A stretch of DNA of 64,000 bases from Triplophysa rosa (taxonomy: Eukaryota; Chordata; Actinopteri; Cypriniformes; Nemacheilidae), in contig NC_079907.1 in NCBI RefSeq assembly GCF_024868665.1, positions 15,702,413 to 15,766,412 of the forward strand, given 5' to 3'. The position numbers and the translations under genes were made by a program. Shown here in pieces: positions 1 to 13,100 of this stretch. Below the pieces are notes generated by a model, which ran no database searches, was not told the origin of the DNA, and saw only the letters and a list, made by a program, of their open reading frames with translations. Each line of letters starts with the position of its first letter. Positions within the stretch are counted from its first letter, which is position 1.

Positions 1-590
1 TATTTATTTCTCATATGATGGGAAAATGCATGCAATTTGTTTACGGAAACATGCATTCTCGGTGACACATACACAGCACATGCAACATTCCATGGTCGTG
101 TTATTTTATTAGCTACACTTACTGAGCTATTGTTCATGCAACACTATAGGCGGATTACATATAATTGGAGAAAATGAGACCGTGAGGTAATAATCTACAA
201 TACAGAGGCTAGCTTCTTAAATGAGCAAATATATCATGTTTATCTGTTTAATACATGTGGGGGGGTGAAGGTCCCCCAGTCAATTTCACCCTATCTATCT
301 GATACACCCTGCTCTTCATGCCTGCAGCAGAATAATATAGGACAAACAATAAAGAAGCTCTGTTATTAGGTATATCAAAGTGGTCTATATATTGACAAAA
401 CTGTTCAACTGGGATTAAAGTTATCAACTGGGATAGACACATTACAAAATAAACTTGATAAGTAGCAAGGAGCAAGATCAAATATCATTTAAAGTGATGG
501 TTTACCTAAAACATTTGTTGAAAAATGTTTTCCAGAAAAAAACAGACATTTGGGATAAAACGGCAATATTTGCAGACAGATTCAACTGAC
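1..590. other. Intronic DNA, nothing recognised
   Basis: This is the intron 3' (in gene sense) of dnah9 exon 11. It is AT-rich, and the short frame at 248-481 shows no dynein similarity and no acceptor in the right phase. Confidence 0.6.
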
Positions 591-1154
591 CGTTTAAGTA
601 GCTGCACCAACTCATTGTATTTCTGGATCATTTCCTTTCCATCCACAGACTCCATACATCTATTAAAACACAAATAAAACAGTTATAAAACTACATTGTC
701 CAGTGCTTTTCGATCAAGCCTCTATGCAAACTCAAAGAATCATAAAATATTTACGGGTGATTGATGAATCGGAAGTTATTATAAGGATTCTGTATGCGTT
801 CCTGCAATTGCTGGACGAATTTCAGGCCTCCAGCAACAGCAGGCATGTTCTTTGAGATGGGCATATAACCTGGAAGATCAATAACCAGCCAACAGTGAAG
901 ATATACTCAAATAAAAACTTAAATGAATAACAAACGTGGCAGGCTGTACTTTCACTAAAGCATTGAGGATGTTATTTATTGGTAATAAAGATGAAGACCT
1001 CACCCTGGGATTCCTCCATCTGTATCTGGCTTTTGAAGAGTCTTCTGCAACATTCCAGTTCATTGTCAAACATTGTGATCAGTATCGGATATCTTGACTG
1101 AGCTTTGGCTGCTATCAGGGGTCGTTCCAACAGACTGCCAAACATGTCCAAAAC
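591..1154 (-). CDS. dnah9: dnah9-like exons 9-11
   Basis: Exons at 1004-1154 ([12 protein letters not shown] block), 755-869 ([13 protein letters not shown] block) and 591-659 ([14 protein letters not shown] block). Acceptors and donors are canonical and the phases join without a stop. Exon 11 ends in phase 2, so at least one more exon lies leftward outside the window. I found no convincing further exon between bases 1 and 590. Confidence 0.88.
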
Positions 1155-4100
1155 CTGCCAAGCAGAGTCTCTTTGAAATATTCTGTGCATTGTAATTCAT
1201 AAAGTGGAGTTCAAAAAAAAAATGTTTTCCACCAACTACATCCAAAACTACTTTTTAGAGGAAATAGTGAAGTTTTAACAAAACTTTATACAATGTCACA
1301 ACAAACAATGATGCTAACTTTGACAAAATGTTGTCCTACTGCAGTGTTAATTTCGTTGACAAAAATTACGAAGAAAAGTATTTGTTAACGACATGTTTTC
1401 ACTGACGAAAACGAGACGAAAACTAAATAAAAATGAATGCATGATAACGAAAACTGTAATAAAAATATACTGACATTTTCGTCAACTAATAAAAACGAGA
1501 CGAAAATATTACCATAAGTTATACCATATACCATAAGGTCCTGTAAGAAACACAAAATATCAGGAACTGAGCACTGATATGATGTGAGACTGCGCCCATC
1601 ACACCACTCTTCAAACACTTGCCACTTACAACCATACAAGGACCGTGTAGAAACGGCCCTGGCATTTTGTATAGTGGCAACCACACGCGGGTGAAGCCCC
1701 AGCGCGTTTAAGTTTGACTTCTCACGGGCCAGACCCAGAGAGCCACCCTGTCCGGGTGTGGGTGATAAATTTCCCCGTTCGCCTGAGACAATAGGTCTGT
1801 GCGGAGGGGGAGGCGCCACGGCTGGGCGTATAACAGAGGGATTATCTCTGCCAGCCACGGTGCTTTGGGCCACCTGGGAGCTATTAGAAGGAGAGACAGG
1901 CCCTTCTCTCTCACTCTGGCCAGTGTGGGAATTATCAGGCACAGAGGAGGAAAAGCATACAGCAGCAGCTTGGGCCATGGGTGGGCCAGTGCGTCCACCC
2001 CGAGGGGCGCATCCGAGTCCTTTAGCGAGAAGAACATAGGACAATGGTTGTTTTCGCGCGAGGCGAATAGATCTACGGTTGCCTGTCCGAATCTTCTCCA
2101 TATCATGCCCACTATCTGAGGGTGGAGGCGCCAATCTCCGTAGAGTGGGTTCCCCCTCGACAGAAGGTCCGCACCTCTGTTCAGAATACCTGGAACATGA
2201 GTCGCGCGTAACGACAGGAAAAACCGCCCGCTCCACACCAAAAGCTTGTGAGCTAGAGCGTGAAGTTTCGGTGAGCGTAAGCCGCCCTGCCGATTGATAT
2301 ACGCGACTGCTGTGGTATTGTCGCAGCGTACGAGCACATGATGTCCTAGCAGGCGAGGCAGAAAATAATTCAGAGCTTTCCATATGGTCAGGAGCTCTAA
2401 ATAATTTATGTGTGCTGAACGTAGTATGCTCGGCCACACACCGTTCACCACTCTGCCCTCCTGGGTGGCACCCCAGCCTGTTAGGGACGCATCTGTCGTC
2501 ACAACTTTCCGCATCACTACCGTTCCCAAACGGGTCCCCTGTGCGTAAAAGTCCGCGTCTCTCCAGTGGCGAAGAGCTGCCGTGCAGGCGCGCGTCACTG
2601 TCACAGAGCGGCAGAGATCGCGTACCGGGCTGAAATGTAGTGACAAAACCCATTTCATGAATGCTCTCATTCGCAGAAGTCCCAGCGGCAAAACTTGGAT
2701 AGCTGAAGCCATAAGACCCTGCAATCTGAGGCATGTGCGATACTGCACTCTCGCCCCCTCTCTGAACTGCGACACGCAGCTCATTAGAGAGAGGACGCGC
2801 TCCTGGGAGAGACGCGCTCGCATGGAGACCGAGCTCAGCTCCAAGCCCAGGAAAATCACACTCTGGCTGGGTGTAAAATTGCTTTTGGTCACATTCACCC
2901 TGAACCCGAGAGATGTGATGTGTGTAAGCACGCTGCAGGTGTCCCGCAGCACTTTCTCTTCCGATTCGGCCACGATGAGCCAATCGTCTATGTATGTCAA
3001 AATCCGCAGACCTGACATTCTCAGGGGAGCCAAGCTCGCCTCCGTACACAGACAAAAAGTCTGAGGGCTGAGTGAGAGCCCGAAAGGAAGAACAGTGAAT
3101 TCGTAACATATGCCTAGATAGGCGAAACGAAGAAACTTCCTGTGTGGCGGATAAATGCTTATGTGGAAAAAAGCATCCTTGAGATCGACCGACGTGAACC
3201 AGTCGTTCTGTTTTATGGCGCGGGCCAGAGTGCCGTGGTTTAACATTCTGAAATTGTATTTCCTCAAATGTTTGTTCAACATTCGGAGGTCCAAGATGGG
3301 GCGGAGAGAGCCGTCCTTCTTTGGGACCAGGAAATAACGGGAATAAAACCCTTGACTTATCAGGCTGGGAGGTACCACCTGAATCGCTCCCTTCATTAAG
3401 AGAGAAGAGATTTCGTCTTTCAGAATATGAGCGGAGCTCTCCTCCAGAAGAGAGAACGCCGTTGAAAAGCGGGGGTTTCATTACAAACTGCAGTCTGTAA
3501 CCCTGCATAATTGTTCGCATCACCCACTCTGGAGGCGCAACAGTCTGCCAGGCGGACTCGTAAATCGCGAGCGTCCCCACCGGGGCCAGTGAAGCACCGA
3601 AATCCTCGCATACGCTCTGTTGGCTCCTTTGCGATGCAATGGCGCCATCTAGCGGACACACTAGGGGCGGCATGCGTGGATGTAGAAAGATGTTCTCTCT
3701 CTGCAGAGAGACGTACTCTCCCTGAAACGAATTCAATAGATTCGTTTGTTTCATTGTGTTTTTTGTGTGTTTGGTGTTGGGGAACACCGGGGCCGAAGCC
3801 TTTATTAGTTGGGTGAGGGGAACAATGTGTGTGCTGTGTGGTGACACTGTTTGACCACATTCCCTCGCAACCGACCCCCTGAACGTGGGGGGAGGAAACA
3901 CAGCGGCCACTGAACGCACGGGCTGGGAACCCTGGCCGGCCCCTCCGCGAGAAAACCTCCGTCTTTTGGACAGGGGCTCTGGGACAGAAGGAGAGTCCGA
4001 TGGGCTTGTGGCTCGTAAACGAGGACTCTCTGTCCCCAATGGTCGGACATCAGGCCAGCCGCTTGCGTTTAGAGTCGGTCGGGGTTGGGTTGGGGGGTTT

Positions 4101-7100
4101 CCCAGCCGCGGCGGGAGACGTTCTTCCCCAGGGTTTAGCAGAGGGTGGGTTACTCTGCCGTGGAGGGGGTTTGTTGCGCGGTTTCTCCCTGCTATGATGC
4201 GGGTTTCGCACCGTGACGGGGGGTTAGGCAAACTCGCAGTGGGCAACTGACGCGGAGCAGCTTTCTTAGGGAGGCACAACTTGAAAGCCTCGTCCTCTTT
4301 CTTTTTGTCGTCGCACCGTTGCTGCATCAAAGCCACGGCGGGACCGAAGAGAGCCTGGCCAGGCTCGACCGGAGCGCCCGCAACGCGCCTCTTCTCGCTG
4401 TCAGGGAGTCCCGACAGGTTCAGCCAGAGAGCACGCTCCCCCACTACAGAAAGCGCCATGGAGTGCCCGCAAGCTTGGACAGCCTGCCGAGCATTGCGGA
4501 GGACGAGGTCATTGACCGTAAGGATCTCCTTCCACAAGGTTGGCGAGGGGGATCCTTTGTCCAGCTGCTGCCCCAAATCCTCCAAAATTTCTGCCTGGTA
4601 AGCGGAAAGCAGGGACGAAACATTGAGAGCCCTGACAGCCAAGGCCGAGGATTTATAAGCGGCCTGATGAACAGAGGCAGAAAAACGGTCCATTTTGCCC
4701 GGCAAGACCGGCTTCGGAGGGGTGAGCAGCCCGCCCTGGACGGGGTTGAGATGCCTGGTGATCGACGGCTCGACAGCGGGGGGATCACCCAAGCCGAGAG
4801 CCGCCATGTCTTTCACCTCCAGACCCGCGAGACCGTGTTTGAGGTTCAGCGGGTCGCTCCAGTAGTGCCTCACGTGCTTCGCGCACGCTGGCAGGACAGG
4901 GAAGAGTTGTTTCCTCGGGCCGGGCGGGGGACCCAGCACTTTCCCATCATACACATCCCTCTCCTGGTCGGTGGCGCTCTGCGGAGCCGGCCACGGAATG
5001 TTAAGGTGAGCGGCCGCTCGTTCGCACACGTCCAGGAGGATGGACTGGGGTAAGGCCGCGGGGGGGTTAGCCTGGTAAAAACCAGAGAGTGGGATGGGCT
5101 CCTCGTCCTCTGAGACCCCAAGAAGGCCCGCGTCGTCTTCATCGCCGGAACCAGCCGGTTCATCGGCGAACGGGAGGTTGCCCGCGAAGATATCCTCTTC
5201 GGGGAACGCAGGATTAGGCAGGTCAGCCCAATGAAGCGACGTCACGCCCCGGGAGGCCCCCGGAGGTGCGTCGCCGTCACCGTGTCCCCCATCCGAGTCA
5301 GAAAGGCCGAGCTCGATACACTGGGTAGCGGCAACTTTGAGTCGACGCCGCAGGAGCTTTTTCGGCAGCACAAGGCAATGGCTGCAATGCTCCGGGTTCT
5401 CCAAAGCCTCTTCCGCATGCTTGAGGCCCAAGCAGACCACGCAGAACTCGTGAGAGTCCTTAGCTGCGATGAGAGCCCCGCACGCGGCCGGGCAGGCCCG
5501 TGATGAGCTGGTCCCGGGAGCAGTGGCAGATTTAGAGAGCGAAAAACTCGTTAATATCCGTGGCGGGCAGCCGTGGAAAGTAAAGGGGGAGCAGGTGAAA
5601 AAAGCATGAGCGTGGGCGGCTCAGGATGCCTAGAAAAAAAAACACAGCTAACCTGGCTGAATAGACGACTGTCACGTCTAGCGGAGGCTGATCAGACGAT
5701 ATGTCCTCCTGAAGACACACAGTGAGCAGCGAAAAATCCAACCGAACTGTGTTAAAGCAGAGATCGCGAGAAGCGAATGACAACTGAGGAACAGCAGCGC
5801 AAGCAGACCTTATATTCGCTCAGGTAAGGGGGTGGGGCCTTACCTGGCATTGGCTGCGCGCTTCTGTCTGTCTAGCCAGACTTGGTGCAATTAGATGCTT
5901 CTGCAGAGGTCAGGTACGGATGCCCTTCCCATAGGTGGATCTCGAAACAAGATGATGAAAGAGAACACAGACATACAGTATATTCTGTGTCTCCACACGG
6001 TTTACAAAGCGTCTATTTTCCTTCACGATCGCCGGTAAAATGCCGCAAACTTGAAGCGCGACTGCAGGCGAGTCACCCAGAAATACATTACGAAGGCAAG
6101 CTCAAACGTTTTTATATGCCAATGTTAACTTAACACGAGCTGCTGCATAACGTGAAATGCAACATAAAGTCAGCCAAAAGAAACCAGCGCTGTCCTCTAC
6201 TGATTATAGAAGTGATGAAGTGAGTCAAACTGTACATTCCAACCAAATATGTAACATGTTTGCATGACTAAAGAAATGTAATACAATTTATATGAAAGCT
6301 ATTTCTCATTCATTGCCGTCTCAAGCAAAGACAGTGCAGCTCTTTCTTCAAAGAGGCATGCCATGAGCCAATAGCCTTTGAGTGTGAGCCCTGTCAGAGC
6401 GTTTCATTGGTTGAATGAACACGCCCTACTTAACGAGTCAATTGAGTCAAATGGGATTGAATGAACTGGAACATGTCGTTCATGGTCTAATATTCTGTGT
6501 TCCAACAATGCAAATCTAGTTACTGAACGTTTCTGAAAAATAAAGGTAATGACCTGGTTTAATTTCATTCTAAGGTGTAGAAAATTATGTCAAAACAGTT
6601 GAATCTTTGTATGGATCATTTAATTACGCCAAGTAAATGATTTAAACCTTAGATTTTAGTAGACTAAATACAATGTATATTTATTCGACTAAATTGTTTT
6701 TCATATTTCGTCGACTAAAACTAGACTAAAACTACAATGATGGGGATGACTAAAATGTGACTAAAACTAAATTGCATTTTCGTCAAAAGACTATGATTAA
6801 AACTAAATCAAAATTTGCTGTCAAAATTAACACTGTCCTACTGTACATACGATGTGTTTTAAAATACGTTACAGTGACACTGGTTGGATTAAGCATTTTA
6901 GGATGAGTCGAGATTTCCTTAAATGTCATTGGTTAATAAACGCGAATCAGCTCTTCAAAGAAAGATTATATAATGCCTCGCAGCTGTTATTTGGTAGTAT
7001 GCAAGTACAGGACTGTGGATGAATTGTTCGGCATCTGCAAGGTGACATGATGTACTTTTTTCATTAATAAAAGAAATGGAGCTGTGTGTTTTAGCTTCTG

Positions 7101-10100
7101 CTTTTTTTAACTTTACTCCTTCGTTCGCAAAGTTCAGCTGTGTTTTGTTGGCAATCGGTGCGTACGTGCATAAGGTAAACAACACAAACTTATAGTGAAT
7201 CAACAGTTATGCAGGGATAATGCGATGATGTATTGTGTGCTCGTGCTTTAGTTCCCACCAACCCCCCTCCCCCCACACGTGTTCAGGAGGTTGTGTGTAC
7301 ATAAAGTCAGAAATATTTTAATAGAAATCTTTGTGTTCTGCTGAAAAGTCATATACTGTACATTTGGGATGTCATGAGAGTAAAATTATCATTTTCACTT
7401 TTGGCGAACTTACTTTACTGGTTTACTACATAAATTGCAAGGTACTGTACAGTATGCAAAAAGACCAGTGATGCAAAAATGTATCAAGTACAACTGACTA
7501 CAAAAATATTATATACATCAAATATTTTTAAAATGTAGAATTCCATCTAAACTATGTTAAAGATCATAAATCTTGGGAGATGTGCTTTCCAGTTTAACAA
7601 TTTGGCTGCATTCCTGGTTGGTACTGGATAATGTGCAGATACCTACAGTATAACTTATTAAGAACATAAAACCAGCATTCAATTCGTACAGCATCTAAAG
7701 TCTTTGTTATTACTTGGAAAATGAGTGCAGCTCCACACCAAAAAAGGCTTTTGGAACATAATTCTATTTCGACAGCTACTGCATCACTCACCTTGAATGC
7801 ATGCTCCAAATCAGAAGCATCATCAAAATCACGACAAAAGATTGCACCCAAGCGCCAGTCAGCATCATCGACCTTGTTCTGGAACTTCATGAAATCGGCC
7901 TCGAACTCCTACAAAGAAACACGTTTTCTTAAAGGATCATCAACCCTTTGTTTTTTGTTGTGATTTTGAGAAGTTTTTACTTACCACATTACTAACATCA
8001 AGACAGTCATATGTCTTCTCTGAGAATATTTTATAGGTCTCCAAGAATTCCTCATGTAACCACTGGACCTGCTGACTGAGAGATTTCCCCTGGATGCCTC
8101 CGAACTCAAGCTTTTCCAACTTCATCACGTCAATGACAGTCAGCAGCAGCGTCTAGACCATAACAATAAACAGATGCTGTAGTATAACCAAACAATGCTG
8201 TCTTTAGTACCCTCAATATATTTCCTGATACATGGAATATTTTCTTTTTTAATAAGTATTAAAGGTGTAGTTTGAGATATTTAGCGGCATCTAGCGGTGA
8301 GGTCATGAATTGCAAACAACGGCTCACTCCAACCCTCCCTTTCGAAGCCCTACGGCAGCTGACACAAGACAAAGATGTCATCATGTTTTCGTTTTACAGC
8401 ACGTCCAAAACAACGAGAAAATACACTGAAAAAGCCCAATCAACATATCCCGCAGAGTATCAGAGCAACCATGTAGTGATTATTTACACCAGCAGATGGG
8501 GCTGTATGCTACACTAATTACTTGGTCTCGCGCCGCTTAGCGATGAAGAATTTACGACGAGACATGAGAAAGCGTCATCAAGTTATTATCAAAATATCAA
8601 AAGACTACAGTCAAAGTTATTGTGTTCAAGGTACTAACTACTCATGTTGTATTAAAGTACAACTATTTGTATGTGTTATATAACAGGCTCAGGCCAGGGA
8701 GCTGGATTGTTTTACACCAAACTTTACCGGGACAGTTCCGTCGTCACAACACAGAAGTGATTCCCACACATACGTTGGTGAAAGTATGCAGCGATATACA
8801 CAAATAAAAATATTTATCTAGGCAATAGCAATTACACTGACAACTAGGAACTAGGGCTGCAACAACTAATCGATAAAATCGATAATAATCGATAATGAAA
8901 TTCGTTGTCAAGGAATTTCATTATCGATTAGTTGGTCTGTGACGTCACTTTCGAGCTGCGCAGTTACAAATCAAGCGCGTCTTCTTCCCTTTTAAAATTA
9001 CCGTTTTAGATGCGTCTCTCCGTGCAGCATAAGATGCGCAGTTTCAAATGTCAGACGTGGTTCACCGTGAATGCGTCTCTTCGTGCAGCACGAGATGCGC
9101 AGTTTTAAAGTCACACGTGTCTCTCCGTACTGCACGAGGTGCGCAGTTTGAAAGTCACACGTGTCTCTCTGTGCAGCGCGAGGTACGCAGTTTTAAAGTC
9201 AGACGTGTCTCTATGAAGTTAAAACGTGCCAAAAAGATTTGCATGCGCAGGATAACATTTGTAAAAGCGTACGTGACATTGCAAGCGTAAAATAAATTTG
9301 CATTCGCAAAAAAGTTTTGTAAAGGTGTAAATCGAAAAGAATGAAAACAAGTTTTGCAGCATTGTATCTTTTTTCGTAAGCGTAATTCATGTGTTGTGAA
9401 ATGGCAACTTCATATTACGTCAAATAATTATGATCTGTATTCTTCTGACCTCCGTTTTTCCACGCTTACACCTTTGGCACGTTTTTTGCGCTGAAATACG
9501 GCCAAAAGCATTGCGAGTCTGTAAACAGATGTGTGCGTGGAAAAACAATGGTGTTATGAACTGCAAAACGGATTCATCGCGCAAAACCTGTCTTTGTGTA
9601 TGTAAAATAAATCTGTTCCAAACGTCTTGCCTACGCAGGCGAAAACTGTTTCTTGCAATAAACCGATGTTTACGGTTCCGTCTCGCGCTTACACTTTTGG
9701 CACGATTCTCTCACTAAATTGAGTTTGCAAGCGTGAAGGGGAGGCAGGGCTACCTTCTTGTGACCAATCAAATGAGGTTCCTGATGACTCATCGTTTTCT
9801 CTTATCTGATTGGTTCAATAACGCGCCAATCAAGCAGACATCAGACACTTTAATGCATGCACCCAGACGATCATAGATATCTAATACTTAATATATACGA
9901 TTCTTTAATCATTTAGCTTATTGACATGTGTTGATACTGAATTCTTAGCTGGTGTCTTGGAAAGAAAATCTTGTTTAAAATGTATTGAATTATCAGTGCT
10001 ATAAATTCTATACATCATGTAAATCTGCTTAAACCATGAACTATAATTATACAATCTACAATTAAAACAGTTAATACCAAGTTTCTAGGTCTCGCGTTTA

Positions 10101-13100
10101 TGCAGTGCTTCTTCCCAACATCACCAGAAGCCATAATTTACTGCAAATAGCTGAGATTTGGGTGACTCAAATTCTCAACACGTTTTTATATTTTTAAACT
10201 ATTTATGCAGGAAATTTATAAAATGTGCATAGCTAATATGCATAGTATGCTAAATCCTGGGAAAACCTAAACTCCAATAAGTCTTAATCAATTGGTTGTG
10301 GACTAAGCAGGTTGGACAGTCGCAAATGAAGCCTATCCAATACAGCATCCATCATCAAATCCTTAAGAGACAATTCAAATTACAGTGTAAATTCTCATAC
10401 ATTTGGAATTAACAGTTTTAATTATAGATTGTAGCATCAGTTCAATGGTTTAAGCACATTTTCATGATGTACAGAATTTCTATCCTTATGAAATTAACCA
10501 TGTTTTTGTAGTAGCAACCATGGTGTTAGGATTACCATTGGCAAACCCAGTTTTACTGTGGTTAAACAATTATTTTTTAATTTTCGTAAGGGTATATAGT
10601 AGTAATTCAACACATGTCAGTCAGGTTAATGTTTAAAGAATCGTGTACAAATGAGATATCTATGATCGTCTGGGTGCATGCATTAAAGTGTCTAATGTCT
10701 GCTTGACTGGCGCGTTATTGAACCAATCAGATAAGAGAAAACGATGAGTCATCAGGAACCTCATTTGATTGGTCACAAGAAGGTAAACTCGCTTGCAAAC
10801 TCAAATTAGTGAGAGAATCGTGCCAAAAGTGTAAGCGCAAGACAGAACCGTACACATCGGTTTATTGCAAGAAACAGTTTTCGCCTGCGTAGGGAAGATG
10901 CAGGGCTATGGCGTTATTATAATGACAAATGTCGCGAGCGCATTATTACAAGGCGAGAGCGCATTCTTGTCATACGAGCGCGCGAATCTCTCCGCTCGCA
11001 CGCCGATTTCCTTTGCTCGTGCACAAAACTGGACGCGCGCTTTCAATTATACGCTGCTCTCTTATGAATTTTCTCTCCTCTCGCTCAGTGAGCGTGTGCG
11101 CACTCAAAATGCGTGCCGTGCGTCCACGAATCCTTTGGTACTCTTGCTCTCGAGAGGTCCTCCTGTGTGTTCCAGGCATTATAGGCTGTCAAAAGTAGTC
11201 AACCAATCAGGGATAGGCTTCCACGGCGGGCCAATGAAAACGCGACCTCTTACATGGCATCTTATTGGTTGAAAGTGACTCGACGTTTTCAACGAAGCAA
11301 GATGGATCCACCACGTTCTCAGGTAACAATATTAATATATTTGATGCAACATTATTAGTCAAATGTGTATTAGAAATGAACGGGGCATTAGGATGCTTTG
11401 TAGGCTACATATAAACGTCAGTTTAACTACCATGTTATTCAGACAAAACAGGCCAACACCCTCAAGTTCATGTGGTCCTCATGCATGTCCTACACTAAAC
11501 ATAGATATTGCTCAAAATAGTACTAAATTGATTACCGAACAATGTTAGATTTTGGTGTCATTTAAGTTAGAACGTTTATTCTAAAGATCAATATTCTTAC
11601 ATACAACGTTACACAGTGTACATCCCGCACTCAAAAACAGTCATTAGAGAACTAGCAGTCTGTAGATGCATTTTGCATAGCCTAAATATCAACTAGTATA
11701 TATTTATAGCTATTGATGCCTTAATGTGTGTGTATACAGTAGCATTTAGGAATTAGGCTATTAATTGTTTAATGTTTTTTTCTCAATTTTATATTAAGTT
11801 GTATTGTATTTTATTGAAAAGCAAGACAAATTTTTAAAAGCAAATTTTGACTATTCAGTTTGTGCAATAGTGAAAAAACTTAATAAATAGAAGAAATGCA
11901 AAAACCATTTCGGTGTTCGGTATTATTCGGCTGTTCACAGAAGTTTAGATCGGTGCACCGAATAGTCTAAATGATTACCAATTTAGATTGGTGTCTTAAG
12001 TTAGCTTTATTCTAAAATAATAGTAACGGTATACATATGCAGAGCATTTGGAAATATCATATAATATTCTATACCTATTTGCATTGCTTTCAGCAGCATG
12101 TAAGTGTTCTGCATTCAGTGTTCCAGAAGTTCAGGGCTAATAATATACAATTTCGTTCATTTAATATACATTTGATTAATGTTGCATCAAATATATTAAA
12201 ATTGTTACCTGAGAACGTGGTGGATCCAGAGGCGTATTAAGACCTCATGGTGCCCCCCATCCACCCACCTACCCACACGCAAGAATCCACTCATTAAAAG
12301 ATTTATATATTAAAAGATTTTATAAGAATGAAACTCAGCAATTTACAATATACTATTTTACAAGAATTACACATTAACATGACACTTTTGTAGAAAAGAA
12401 CACGAAAAACAACTCTTTCATCAAGCATTTTTAACAATTAGGCCTACTGTAGTTAAGAGGTCGCATTTTCATTGGCCCGCCGTGGAAGCCTATCCCTGAT
12501 TGGTTGACTACTTTTGACAGCCTATAATGCCTGGAACACACAGGAGGACCTCTCGAGAGCAAGAGTACCAAAGGATTCGTGGACGCACGGAACGCATTTT
12601 GAGTGCGCACACGCTCACTGAGCGAGAGGAGAGAAAATTCATAAGAGAGCAGCGTATAGTTGAAAGCGCGCGTCCAGTTTTGTGCACGAGCAAAGGAAAT
12701 CGGCGTGCGAGCGGAGAGATTCGCGCGCTCGTATGACAAGAATGCGCTCTCGCCTTGTAATAATGCGCTCGCGACATTTGTCATTATAATAACGCCATAC
12801 AGGGCCGGATTATCCAATGGCATTATGGGCACGGCCCAGGGGCCCATGCCGCTTGGGGCCCAGGCAAGGAAAACATTTTCACATAACAGCGTTTACGCCA
12901 TATTCATTCTGCCGTGCGCTTCTCTCTCCCGCGCACATGGAGGTGCACACACAAAACAGTGTTTCTAAATTAGGAAGTCTGTCTTTTGATTTAATCACTT
13001 TTACGAGCCCTCCAGCGGCTTTTGTTTAGAAGAAGCGCATAGCGACAAATCTAGCGACTTCTTGGATAAACCTTAGCTTTCATTCAGTGGGAAAATGTCG

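Larger units (their letters stand above)
1342..6835. mobile_element. hAT-type element interrupted by a DIRS insertion
   Basis: Both termini read CAGTGTTAATTT inward, and the element is flanked by a perfect 8-bp target duplication, TCCTACTG (1334-1341 and 6836-6843), the hallmark of hAT transposition. The left piece is about 1342-1540 and the right piece about 6550-6835. Both are rich in short motifs of the GACGAAAA type. No hAT transposase is visible, so it was a short non-autonomous element before the DIRS element entered it. It sits in dnah9 intron 8. Confidence 0.8.

Noticed and set aside
248..481. Possible twelfth dynein exon
   Set aside because: The peptide does not resemble the next part of the dynein stem and no acceptor in the required phase was found.
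9005..9220. CRISPR-like array
   Set aside because: Units are contiguous and degenerate with no unique spacers, and the DNA is vertebrate; this is a transposon subterminal array.
12431..12847. 138-codon frame, similar to one at 10865-11272
   Set aside because: Both are the same foldback arm read through; similarity between them reflects the DNA palindrome, not a conserved protein.
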